Positions 7,101-15,300 of a DNA stretch of 50,775 nucleotides are shown piece after piece. The notes below the pieces were generated by a model that saw nothing but the letters and a program-made list of their open reading frames with translations, was not told the origin of the DNA and did no database searches. Source of the DNA: a virus; IMG/VR virus record IMGVR_UViG_3300015158_000015, positions 1-50,775 of that record; one strand, written 5' to 3'. The translations under genes and the position numbers were made by a program. The stretch's first letter is position 1. Each line of letters opens with the position of its first letter.

Positions 7101-10100
7101 AGGATCGACCATTCGCCATCGGTGAACAGGCCGAGATCGCGCAGCGCATGCAGGGCTTCGTGGTGCAGTGTGCGGAACGTGTTCTTGCCATCGAGCGCGA
7201 CGGTGATCGCACTCCTGAGATAGGCGCCGTCGGCGCTGCGCAGTTCGCCGTCGATGTAACGCCCGATGTGGTCTTCGAGCTTGAGCGCAACGTCTTTCAG
7301 TCCGATGCGGTCGAGTTCGGCGCGGAGCGCCTTGTAAGTCTCTGCCGCACTGTCGGCGAATGCCGGCGTGACTGCGCCGTCGCGCAGCTTGAACATTTCG
7401 ACGCCGCGGTCTGTGTCCCGCGTCTCGATGGTGTCGAACAGCTTATCCAACGCTGGCCGAATTCCCAGCTTTGTCATTTCGGCGGCGGTCGGATACGCGC
7501 CACCTGCCGTGTCGATGTTGGCGAGGTAGTCGTTGATGGCACCTTTCTCGGACAGTCGGTCGACGATGTATCGCTCGAAGGCGCGCGCCGCCTTCTCGAT
7601 TGTCGTGCCGAAATAGGGCTTCGAGCGCGCCTTGTCGAATTCCGCCGAGCGGTCGGCAAAGCTGCCCTTTTGCAGCGTCGCCTCGTACTCTTTCCACGCC
7701 TTGTAGACTTCATCGCGCACCGGGCCAGAGTCGCGGTGGCGCTCGCTCATGTAGCCGCCAGCCTTGTCCTGCCGTGCGAAATAGTTGTCCAGCGCGTGCA
7801 GCCATTCGTGAGCGAGGGAGCCGGGACCGCTGCCTTTGGTGAGGTTGATTACGACGCGGCCGGGCTCGTAGTGCGCCGCCGCCGCGTTGCTGCCGCCATG
7901 CCCCCGCGCGCCGAAGGCGAGCCCAAGATCGCCGTTCAATGACAGCGCGCGTGGCGGAACGCCAACCACGTCGGCAAGGTCCATCAGCGCGTCGAACGCC
8001 CGATTGAGGTCGGCTTGCCGACGTGGCCCTTCGACATAATTCCCGAACTGGACGCCACGGAAGCCGAAGGCTTCGCCGAACATATCAGGCGAAACGTCGC
8101 CCTCGCGCAGCGCCTCGCCGCTCCGCGCGCGGTTTTCGGTGCCCCGCATGTTGGGGCCTTTGCGCATCTCGTCGATAAGCGCCTGCAGTTGGTCGCGGTT
8201 TTCTGCTAGGTACTCACGCGCGCTTTTGACGTTCTCGAAGTCTGCCTTGAGCCGGATGACCGTGCTGCGCACCTTGAGACCGAGAAAGACTTTCTTGGTG
8301 GCGCGATCATGATACACGCCGACATCGGTGTATTTCGAGCGCTCGCCTGCCTCAGTCGCGGGCTTGGCCTTGAGTTCGTTTTCGATGATCTGCTTTGCCA
8401 GCGCGACGGCTTCCGCAGGATTATCCCGGTAGGTGTACGGGTTGGCCGGATCGTTGCCGAGCGGGTTGCGCATCATGCGCTTGTCCGGCGACTCCAGGAA
8501 CCAGAACGTCTTCGACGGGGAGTATCGCTGCCCGTTGAGCATCGAATAGGAGCCTGAATTCACCCGATACTGCGCGGCGCGCGGCAGGTCGGCCGGCGCG
8601 ACACCTTCGATGGCTTCGGCGGTCAAGGGCAGCGTCTTCAGCGCATAATTGTCTCGCGCACCCTGCTCGAACTTGGCAACGTCGATCTCGCCATCCAGCA
8701 GGCGCCTGGCGAACGAGCGCAGCACCTCCACTTGGGCGGCCCACTGCTTTGCCTTGTACGGCACGCGCGGACGGTTCGGGATGGTGTCGCGCATGATCGC
8801 GATGTGAGCGAGCACCCGCTTATCCACGCCGGACGCCGCCAGTTTCTCGTAATTGGGCTGCGGGAATGATTTCGAGAGCGGTTCTGTCGCGACATTCATC
8901 TCGTCGCGCAGCGAGTCCCGGAAGCCAGCGAAGGTATCCTTGCGCGCGCCCTCGATCTTCTCGCCGAAATCCTCGATTGGCCTCAAGCCCTCGCTCGATA
9001 GTTCGAGGGCTGGTCGGGACGGCTCGCTCTGCGGTGCGCCGCTCGGCCCCTTCAGCATGTCCCGAGCCTTGGCGCGCGCGCGCTCCAGCGTCTTCACGAT
9101 CTGGATCGGCCCGACGGTCTCCTGCGCGTCCGTATCGCGCATCACCACATTGAGGCTCTCGCCGTCCGAATTCTTGACGATGAGGACTTCGGTTCCGTCT
9201 TGGCCCGGAATGCGTTCGACGAGCCCTTCCGGTTCGGCTGCCTTGGGCGGAGCGGAATCAGAACCCCCGCCTTCGGGGCGGGGCTCAGGGGTGGCGGCGG
9301 GTGTCGGCTCAGGCGCTGGTTCCGGCTTTTTCCGCAGCGGTATCTTCACGCGCGATGTAGATTCTCGCGCTCCACTAATCCGCAGTCCGGTCATGGTGTC
9401 AGCGTTCGGGAATTGATCTGCCAACTGGCTGAGAAGTCCGCGAACGGCTGCGGGGCCGATTGCATTTTTGCCGTCTCCGGCACGAACGTCACCGACGTAA
9501 AGATTTTTCCCACCCTGATTTTCCAGAATGCGAACGCTGCCCGCGACGTTGCCGGCGCCGTCCACCATCTCGAATAGATGATGGCCGTCGCTCTTGCGCT
9601 CAAGTTCGCGAAGCCGTAGGCCTGTGGCCGTCGGCTCATTGTTGACTCTTAAGTCAACAACCGGCGACGCAGGCTCGGGAATTGTCGACTTGCGCAGTTC
9701 GTCAAACTGACCGGAATGCTTGACTTGCGCGGCCCGATCTTCCTTGCGCGCAACCTTCGCCGCTTCCTTCGCGGCCTTCTTCTCCTCGATGGCCTTCGCG
9801 CGCGCGGCTTCTTTCTCTGCGACGCGACGCTCCTTGCGGACGATCTTGATGTAGGTCTGTAGCCGCGGCCGGTGCGGATGCTCGCGCGATGGCATCCAGT
9901 TGCGCCAGCGCGTGTCGGCTTCGGCTTTGATCTCGGATTCCGGGGTGCGGACGGCTGGTTCGGCCGTGCCCTGCTTTTCCGCATCATTTGATGCAGGATT
10001 TTGGGGCACTGGCTCAGGCGCCGGGGTTGCTTTCGGCTCGTCCTTCGAGCGCCGCAGGAAGTCCGGGATTTCGAGATCGTCGGCGGTCGGCGCGGGCTTT

Positions 10101-13100
10101 AAACCGGAAGTGTCGCTTTTTAAACCGGGAGCAGCGTTCCTTAAATCAGAAACCCCGCCTTCGGGGCGAGGTTGCGCTGAAAGGACGCGATGTAGCGGTT
10201 CCCATCCAAGGCCGGAATCGGCTTCCGCGACCTGTATCCATCCATTGGATGATGCTTTGGCGACGAGTTCTTTGGGATCAATTCCCAATGTCGCAGCCAC
10301 ATCGCGAAGCGTTTTGAGCGCGGCTGCGCTCAGCGGGAGTTTCGCGCTTGCCGACAGTGACGCGGTGTCGCCGCTTGGTTGCGCGGCGTAGGTGGTGATC
10401 TGCACGAGCCCATGATCTTCAGGGCCGCCCGCGCCGCTCATGGCGGTGAGGAGGGCCTCGTGCCCTTCCGCCTCGTTTACCGCACTGCCCGTCGCATCAA
10501 ATAGGCGGCCGCGCTTGTCGACAACGAGGGCCATTTCAACGGAATTGGCCACGTCGGCAACATCGATAGCGCCGCGTCCGCCTACGCTCTTGATGAACTG
10601 ATCGAGGTTTTCCAAGGATCGTCGCCCATCGCGCGCGACGTCAATGATCTCGTCGTCGTGGCCGAACATCAGCCCTTGAGGCCGAGTCTCCACTTGCCGG
10701 TCAGCTTTGGCAATCCCGGAAGCTAAAACCTTCCCGGGCCCGGCTTCATCGGCTACTACGCCTGCCCGGCCGGCTCCATGCTCTGCTGCTCGGAGCCCTG
10801 AGGTGTCGAGGCTTTGCCCGCGTCCAGCATGTTCAGCGCCACCAGATTGCTCGCGAGGCGGCGCGCTTCCTGCCGCTGGCTCGACTTGAGCCCCGGCTGG
10901 CTGTTCGCGCGCTGGCGCAAGCTCTGCGCGAGCCTGATGCGTTCCCGTGGCTGCATTCTCGGGCGGTTGCCCATGTTCGACTCCTGCAAGCGGCTCGAAT
11001 GATACCAGATGATCTTCGCCAGCCATAGCGCTGCGCTCGACAATGTCGACCAGCGCATCTTCCAGATTGGCGTTATGCACCATCACCTGTTCGACGGTGG
11101 CGCGGACTTCCTCGTCGGTGAGCCGGGTTATATTGAGCGACTTCGCCATGTCGCGGACATCGGCTTCGACTTCGAGCGCGTGGGCGCGCTGCTGCTTGAC
11201 CGCCGTCTTCTCCTGCCGATCGGCGGCGGCCTGTCGGTCCGGTGCCGAATAAACGCGCTCGCCGCGGGCTTCGGCGCCAAGCGCGCCGAGCAGATGGTCG
11301 ATGGTCGATTCCGACGGACGCATCTGCATCCCGCCGGAGGCGGCGGCTTCCAGCGCGGGGGCATCGTGCAGGTAGCCGGCTTCGACCGCGGCCTCGCGCG
11401 CCCGGTCGAGTGGCATCCCGGATGAACGTAAGAGGCGGCCATAACCGGGCACGAATTTGTTGTGCAGGTCGAGCGAGCGCAGTTCGCCGCCCTGGTCCTG
11501 GATGCCGCCATTCTTGGCGAGAAACTGGAACAGCGAGAGCGGCGCGCGCTCTTTTGGGGCGGACGCTGGCTTGGGCGGCTGATAGCCGAGCGGCTTCTTG
11601 GTGTCGCCCTTGGCGAGCCACGTCTTGAATTCCGGTACCGACATTTCGGTGACCGCGCCCCAGCGGTGCTGGCCCGAGCCGTCGTTGAAGCCGGCCTCAT
11701 AGATCGAGCGGGCTTCATCCTGCGAGCGCGCACCGATGACGATCTTGTGCTCGTCGAATTTGCGGTTATCCGGATCGACCTGGTCGAAGGCATAGACGTG
11801 CGGCGAGTTCGGATCGGGTCCGAGATAAAGGTCGATGTGATCGCCGTCCTTTCCGACCGTACTTTTTATGTACCCATAAGGGTGTTCAAGCGTGTGCGAC
11901 CATGGCGCGCCGTCGGCACCGATCCCGGTGCGGTCCTGTCCGGCCTCCGTCTCGACCGCGATGTCGAGCCCGTTCCATTTCAGGTGCCGTTTGGAATAAT
12001 TCCCGGCTTCGGCTTGCGCCGGGGTCGGATCGGCGGTGCGCTCGGCGCCGGCATGCACGTCGTTTGACGTCTGGACGTCAATCGGGGCTTCCCGGCTACC
12101 CGGTTGCGGCGGGATGCGTGCCAGCGTCCGATCGCCTTCGACTTTGGTCTCAAGCGTGGGATCGAGCGCTGCACCCTGGGGAACCGGCTGCCAGTCATCG
12201 GACGGCTGCCACGCCTTCGCCTCGGCCATGTCGCGGCGGATTTCCGCGGCCGTGCGCGGGTCGTCGAACAGCGCTTGGATATGAGGGTGGCTGGTCGGCG
12301 GGGCGGGAGGAGGCGCAGGCGTGTCGATATTCTGGACCACCTGGGAGGGCGCAGAAATCGACACGGGCGCAGGTTGGGGGTTCGCGCCCGTTTGAAGTGG
12401 CGGCTGACCACCATTCAAAGTGTTGTCGACAACACTTTGCGGGGCGGGCGCTGTAACCGGTGCCGCGGCCTGTGCGGCGGGCGGCGTCTGCCCCGCCTCC
12501 GGTGCCACGGACGGAACGCTCACCGGCGGGGCTGCCTGAGGCGCAGCAGGTGCTTCTGGCGATATAACAATATTGTTATATGCCGTCCCGGGTTGAGCTG
12601 CGGCGGCGCCCGTTACAGCCGGAGTGGGTGGCGGTGCGACCCCGGCAAAGCCCGCGTTCTGATATTCGGCGGTGCGCTGGGCCGGCGTCATCGCGTCGAT
12701 TTGTTCGGGCCGATAGCCGTAGCGCAGGAGCCCGTCTCGCTCGGCGGCCGCGGGATCGATCGCGGCTTGCGGCTCCGGTGCGCGCGGAACTGGCGATGCG
12801 GGCGGTGTGGCTTCCGGCGGCGGGAGGGCGAGCGTCGGACCGGAGGGCGCGGGTTGGCTGAAGCCACCCTTGGCGACTGCGGCATTATAGGCCTGCGTGC
12901 GCTCGCCGGGCGACATGGCGTCAAGTTGCTCGGCGGTGAACCCTGACCGGGTGAGCACTTCGCGCTGGAAGTTGTCCACCATCGGCGAAAGCGGAGCATC
13001 GGCCGGGCGGGTGCGCGCGGCTTCGCCAAGGAACGATGCAACGTCTTCGGGAGATGATCGCGGAGTCGGCGCGGTCGCGGCGCTGACTATCTTGTGGCCG

Positions 13101-13936
13101 CCAACCAGCGTTGCGCCGGTCGCGGCATTAAGCAGGTAACCCTGCGCCAAGTTTTCAAGCGAGAGGTCTTTGCCCTCGATTTTCGCGCTCGTGACTTGAT
13201 GCGCAGCACCAATGGCGGGCATCGACACAAAAATATCGGCGAGCGCCTTGCCGACCTGCTGCTTGGCGGTCGCGCCAGCTGATCCAAGGCCGGGGACGGC
13301 ACCCATTGCAGCACCGAATGCGCCAGCGACGCCGGATTGCAGCCATGCCCGGTTAACCGCGTCCTCGTGGCTTAGACCGTCGGCGCGCGCGCGCTGATAG
13401 GCGGGCGCAATCTCCTGAATGGCCGATCCGAGACCGAACCCCGCGATCGATCCGGCGAGCGCGCCGGGCGGTCCTGCAATTGCACCGCCGGCGGCGGCGC
13501 CACCTATGCCGGCGGCAAGGGAGGGCGAGCTTTTGGCGACGCCGTGGGCAATCTGCGCGCCCCACCAATCAGGGTTGCTATAGCCCTCCCCGAGCGGCTG
13601 CTGAAGTAGTTTGCCGACGTAGCTATTGTCCGGCTCGGCAGGCGGCTTCTCGTGCCAGCCTTGCGCCGCGGCCGCGGTCTCCTGCAGGCCTTCCTTGCCG
13701 CCACGGACAAGAGCTTGTCCGACGGTCGAGAGGAACCCCGGCTGCTCCGACGCCGTATCCTCCGCGAAGGCTGGGTTCTGCGTGGAGCGCAGCGCCGGCT
13801 CGTCCACAGCCGTCAGCCCCGAAACGTCCAGCGGCTTCAGCCCGCTCACATCGAGCGGCGAAGCGCTACGCGCGTCCGTCTCGGTCAGTCCGCTCGTATC
13901 GAGTGGCTTGAGGCCGGAAACGTTGAGCCCTGCCAT
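4190..13936 (-). CDS. Giant polyvalent virion protein, 3248 residues
   Basis: Probably the largest ejected internal protein. Order: residues 1-50 carry four copies of LDxSGL (single copies again near 1043 and 1278); a Gly/Ala-rich hydrophobic region about 135-290 that could cross membranes; Pro/Ala/Gln linkers; about 655-790 an inorganic-pyrophosphatase-like domain as in phage polyvalent proteins (HPYGYIKSTVGKDGDHIDLY, FDEHKIVIG); FtsZ-like DDLEIPDFLRR at 1286-1296; about 1950-2100 a metallopeptidase-like domain with HEWLHALDNYF (HEWLH at 2043); a second HEALHALRDLGLF motif at 2259; and about 2750-3020 a helical C-terminal module like LPD38. Two HExxH motifs suggest two zinc proteases. It follows two other putative ejection proteins. 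Domain names are from memory of the families. Confidence 0.85.
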   Translation of the reverse strand: MAGLNVSGLKPLDTSGLTETDARSASPLDVSGLKPLDVSGLTAVDEPALRSTQNPAFAEDTASEQPGFLSTVGQALVRGGKEGLQETAAAAQGWHEKPPAEPDNSYVGKLLQQPLGEGYSNPDWWGAQIAHGVAKSSPSLAAGIGGAAAGGAIAGPPGALAGSIAGFGLGSAIQEIAPAYQRARADGLSHEDAVNRAWLQSGVAGAFGAAMGAVPGLGSAGATAKQQVGKALADIFVSMPAIGAAHQVTSAKIEGKDLSLENLAQGYLLNAATGATLVGGHKIVSAATAPTPRSSPEDVASFLGEAARTRPADAPLSPMVDNFQREVLTRSGFTAEQLDAMSPGERTQAYNAAVAKGGFSQPAPSGPTLALPPPEATPPASPVPRAPEPQAAIDPAAAERDGLLRYGYRPEQIDAMTPAQRTAEYQNAGFAGVAPPPTPAVTGAAAAQPGTAYNNIVISPEAPAAPQAAPPVSVPSVAPEAGQTPPAAQAAAPVTAPAPQSVVDNTLNGGQPPLQTGANPQPAPVSISAPSQVVQNIDTPAPPPAPPTSHPHIQALFDDPRTAAEIRRDMAEAKAWQPSDDWQPVPQGAALDPTLETKVEGDRTLARIPPQPGSREAPIDVQTSNDVHAGAERTADPTPAQAEAGNYSKRHLKWNGLDIAVETEAGQDRTGIGADGAPWSHTLEHPYGYIKSTVGKDGDHIDLYLGPDPNSPHVYAFDQVDPDNRKFDEHKIVIGARSQDEARSIYEAGFNDGSGQHRWGAVTEMSVPEFKTWLAKGDTKKPLGYQPPKPASAPKERAPLSLFQFLAKNGGIQDQGGELRSLDLHNKFVPGYGRLLRSSGMPLDRAREAAVEAGYLHDAPALEAAASGGMQMRPSESTIDHLLGALGAEARGERVYSAPDRQAAADRQEKTAVKQQRAHALEVEADVRDMAKSLNITRLTDEEVRATVEQVMVHNANLEDALVDIVERSAMAGEDHLVSFEPLAGVEHGQPPENAATGTHQARAELAPAREQPAGAQVEPAAGSAPPREQSGGAEHAGRGQSLDTSGLRAAEHGAGRAGVVADEAGPGKVLASGIAKADRQVETRPQGLMFGHDDEIIDVARDGRRSLENLDQFIKSVGGRGAIDVADVANSVEMALVVDKRGRLFDATGSAVNEAEGHEALLTAMSGAGGPEDHGLVQITTYAAQPSGDTASLSASAKLPLSAAALKTLRDVAATLGIDPKELVAKASSNGWIQVAEADSGLGWEPLHRVLSAQPRPEGGVSDLRNAAPGLKSDTSGLKPAPTADDLEIPDFLRRSKDEPKATPAPEPVPQNPASNDAEKQGTAEPAVRTPESEIKAEADTRWRNWMPSREHPHRPRLQTYIKIVRKERRVAEKEAARAKAIEEKKAAKEAAKVARKEDRAAQVKHSGQFDELRKSTIPEPASPVVDLRVNNEPTATGLRLRELERKSDGHHLFEMVDGAGNVAGSVRILENQGGKNLYVGDVRAGDGKNAIGPAAVRGLLSQLADQFPNADTMTGLRISGARESTSRVKIPLRKKPEPAPEPTPAATPEPRPEGGGSDSAPPKAAEPEGLVERIPGQDGTEVLIVKNSDGESLNVVMRDTDAQETVGPIQIVKTLERARAKARDMLKGPSGAPQSEPSRPALELSSEGLRPIEDFGEKIEGARKDTFAGFRDSLRDEMNVATEPLSKSFPQPNYEKLAASGVDKRVLAHIAIMRDTIPNRPRVPYKAKQWAAQVEVLRSFARRLLDGEIDVAKFEQGARDNYALKTLPLTAEAIEGVAPADLPRAAQYRVNSGSYSMLNGQRYSPSKTFWFLESPDKRMMRNPLGNDPANPYTYRDNPAEAVALAKQIIENELKAKPATEAGERSKYTDVGVYHDRATKKVFLGLKVRSTVIRLKADFENVKSAREYLAENRDQLQALIDEMRKGPNMRGTENRARSGEALREGDVSPDMFGEAFGFRGVQFGNYVEGPRRQADLNRAFDALMDLADVVGVPPRALSLNGDLGLAFGARGHGGSNAAAAHYEPGRVVINLTKGSGPGSLAHEWLHALDNYFARQDKAGGYMSERHRDSGPVRDEVYKAWKEYEATLQKGSFADRSAEFDKARSKPYFGTTIEKAARAFERYIVDRLSEKGAINDYLANIDTAGGAYPTAAEMTKLGIRPALDKLFDTIETRDTDRGVEMFKLRDGAVTPAFADSAAETYKALRAELDRIGLKDVALKLEDHIGRYIDGELRSADGAYLRSAITVALDGKNTFRTLHHEALHALRDLGLFTDGEWSILSRAADKWREQHNIDERYSAFSDDVKTEEGVAHAYAEWAAGKPATKDGRIARLFRRIRDFFEALGNALRGRGFKTAESIFRKIDEGEIGARPRNADKAGEPAYAVRKGEGDLFKTEAGADNKPQTVIPGAEKISDRALAERKGAEPLRSGKTQKTVGDLPLFGEQAKQGEMFALRHGPVAEKVGALRTAADKAMEIVDEGLLKVAPMAVGSVEAQAAAKDFANAVRQARHQWSRRDDLIKKNFTPEERAKMWGAADHESVALQTGIEAKAGEGMSGLSDPERKVVEGLQDEANRTWAAAQDVGIVEGEGLPSYVPRMMVLMNEAGGFDKPPSGAGPAASPEGIGRGFRTTTGQTKQRKYMTADETEAAMKARFGPNAKIAKDIRALSLGTAKLQEAIAARALVNKIKSMGDLAGARTVSEGHEPQDGQHWFTLDHPAFKTYRPIMQKNEKTGKWEGAKYDDGTPAFERVPIYIRSDFKGPLLAVLGKDNGAIYNGFMALKGKAMSMVMYSPVIHNMVEYSRAMPSYPLKVASTFIYFEGNRAKHDPTQMREAIDAGMVPIGKRFFNQDITSIMEEPSLAPGNSWTSQVLGFIPGLFDRGAGDAVKRAVDKAGDFWHNKLLWDRVADLQMGLYVNMRRDLIAKGHDAQTASRTAAHFANRYAGALPIEAMSSGARKLANLILFSRTFTFGNLGAMKDMLVGLPRDVQAQILRDAGPEALGKIKTFAKRKSMAILILDIALGVITTSLMQDAFKKLRGEKDWPELFADYYKRFIDLIQHTGDHPADTALHPINSLWKLSSTATNEPRKREGMEARVLLYHDRNGRAIYGRNPMGKIGEEFTGWPTAPGDMILRKLGTFARPALQTMLNDKYVGSGFDRPTPIWRPNPEGAEWFKNAARIALHFAEAQLPADALRSGADLLDDESKKDPATSKLKILAPFAGVSISQGHPKGYGAAVREHQRKERSLDKRFGQ
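9256..9280. repeat. 25-bp direct repeat with hairpin, copy 1
   Basis: A 25-bp unit matching 24 of 25 positions at 10144-10168, in the same reading frame of the giant gene, coding PRPEGGxSD both times. It contains a GC-rich hairpin closed by TTCG. It lies in a linker. Confidence 0.7.
9639..9660. repeat. Inverted repeat inside the giant gene
   Basis: Arms TTGTTGACT and AGTCAACAA, nine perfect pairs around a 4-base loop, in a linker (PVVDLRVNNEP). Confidence 0.75.
10144..10168. repeat. 25-bp direct repeat with hairpin, copy 2
   Basis: Second copy of the 9256-9280 unit, one mismatch, same frame. It codes PRPEGGVSD just before the third LDxSGL-like peptide. Confidence 0.7.
12416..12439. repeat. 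Perfect 24-bp palindrome inside the giant gene
   Basis: Twelve-base half CAAAGTGTTGTC followed directly by its exact reverse complement, centred on GTCGAC. It codes QSVVDNTL in a low-complexity linker. A second, imperfect inverted repeat (TTTGAA-GTGG ... CCAC-ATTCAAA) overlaps its left edge. Confidence 0.85.
12562..12581. repeat. Perfect 20-bp AT-rich palindrome inside the giant gene
   Basis: ATATAACAAT followed by its exact reverse complement, about 120 bp from the 24-bp palindrome and AT-rich in a GC-rich gene. It codes YNNIVI in a Pro/Ala linker. Confidence 0.85.
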
Positions 13937-13939
13937 CGG

Positions 13940-15295
13940 CTACTTGGTGTACATCTTGCCGTCTACGACGATGATCGAGCCGGGCGCTGCGGTCTGCTTG
14001 AACCAGTCGACGTGATCCTGTGTCGACGCCTGATAGGGCGACTGCCGCGTGCCGACGCCGCCAAGGCCGGATGGCGTGTTCTGCACGTCGACGCCGGTGA
14101 CCGTATTAGCGGGCGGCAAACCGCTGCCGGGCGCCTGCGACTGCGGTGCCGGCGTCGGCGCGGACGATCCGCCGCCGAACAGCCCATCGAACATGCCGGG
14201 CTTCTTGGGCGGCGCGGGCGGGTCGACGACCTCTTTCCCGGCAGCACGATCTTTCACGCGCTGCTGAGCGAGCCGCTCTGCGTCCACTTCCTTCATGTTC
14301 GGATTGGTGGTCATCAAGAGTTTCTTTTCGCCCTGTACCATCCGTCCGAAAAACGTCGGGTTGTTCACACCTTCGCGCATCATTTTGATGGCCGACTGAA
14401 GGTCGGGGGCAACGCCGCTCTTGACGTAGAATTCGGCGTTCTTCTGCAGGGCGGTTGGGTTTCCACCGGCGGCCGATCCGGCCTTGCCAAAGGCACCCGT
14501 GCCCTCGACCTGCGTCATGTCGCCTGACTTCCGGTCGAACTTGTAGGATTTGACGACGGGCTGGCCCGTGGTCGGATCAAGCTCCTGACGATGCACGAGG
14601 TCGTACTGGCTCGATCCGCTGTTTTCGACCGGCTCCGGCGCTCCCGGAGGAACGAGGTACTGCTGCACGAAGGGCGTAACGCGCCCCTCGGCTTTGTCCT
14701 TTTCTATCTGATCGTAAATGCCTTGAACGACTTGCTGTCCGCCGCGAGGGTGATCCGGCTGGGTCCGTCTACTCGTTTCGATTGCGCCCTTCATGATAGC
14801 GCGCTCTTGCGCGCTCTGAATGAGATGGTTCGGCATTTCGCCGAGCCCGAGGCTGCGCCACATTTCCTTGCCGCCTTCGGCATCTCCTCCGTCGACACGA
14901 TCAAGAGCGGACTTAACTGTGTTCATCTCCGTGCTTGCGGCTGTCGCCGTCTGTTGGCGCAACGTCTGTTCTGCCATCTTGCTTTTCGCTGGCACGCTCG
15001 CCGTGCTGACGGTGGCATCGTTCGTGGCAACGGTCGCGTCGGCTCCTGATTTCGCGATCTTGTCGCCCTGCGTACTGGAATCGACGTTTGCCTGGCTCTC
15101 GGCCGTCGTCGTCTCGGCGCCCAATTTGTTCAGCCGGATCGGATTAGCCGAACTGTTGAAATCGTTAGCGAGTTGCTTGCCTTGAAGATCGGCCGCGCCG
15201 AGCGCCTGCCTTTGCTGGAAATCCCGGTTCGTGCGCATTTCATCGATCGCCGGGTTTGAGTCGATGAAGTTGATGTCCGTGAGGCGGTTTGCCAT
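13940..15295 (-). CDS. Putative internal virion/ejection protein, 451 residues
   Basis: No family recognised. Residues 1-120 are Gln/Ala/Thr-rich and helical (FQQRQALGAADLQGKQLANDF); the middle has RVTPFVQQYLVPPGAPEP; about residues 350-420 are Pro/Gly/Ser-rich; the C-terminus ends DHVDWFKQTAAPGSIIVVDGKMYTK. It lies six bases downstream of the repeat-rich 760-residue gene and four bases upstream of the giant gene. P22-type phages carry three ejection proteins in a row after the tail genes, which supports the role by position only. Confidence 0.6.
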   Translation of the reverse strand: MANRLTDINFIDSNPAIDEMRTNRDFQQRQALGAADLQGKQLANDFNSSANPIRLNKLGAETTTAESQANVDSSTQGDKIAKSGADATVATNDATVSTASVPAKSKMAEQTLRQQTATAASTEMNTVKSALDRVDGGDAEGGKEMWRSLGLGEMPNHLIQSAQERAIMKGAIETSRRTQPDHPRGGQQVVQGIYDQIEKDKAEGRVTPFVQQYLVPPGAPEPVENSGSSQYDLVHRQELDPTTGQPVVKSYKFDRKSGDMTQVEGTGAFGKAGSAAGGNPTALQKNAEFYVKSGVAPDLQSAIKMMREGVNNPTFFGRMVQGEKKLLMTTNPNMKEVDAERLAQQRVKDRAAGKEVVDPPAPPKKPGMFDGLFGGGSSAPTPAPQSQAPGSGLPPANTVTGVDVQNTPSGLGGVGTRQSPYQASTQDHVDWFKQTAAPGSIIVVDGKMYTK

Positions 15296-15300
15296 GGTGC

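Noticed and set aside
6203-7942. A 579-codon open frame on the plus strand
   Set aside because: It is antisense to the giant gene, has no ribosome site, and its composition (runs of Arg, Leu, Val) is that expected from a GC-rich gene read backwards.
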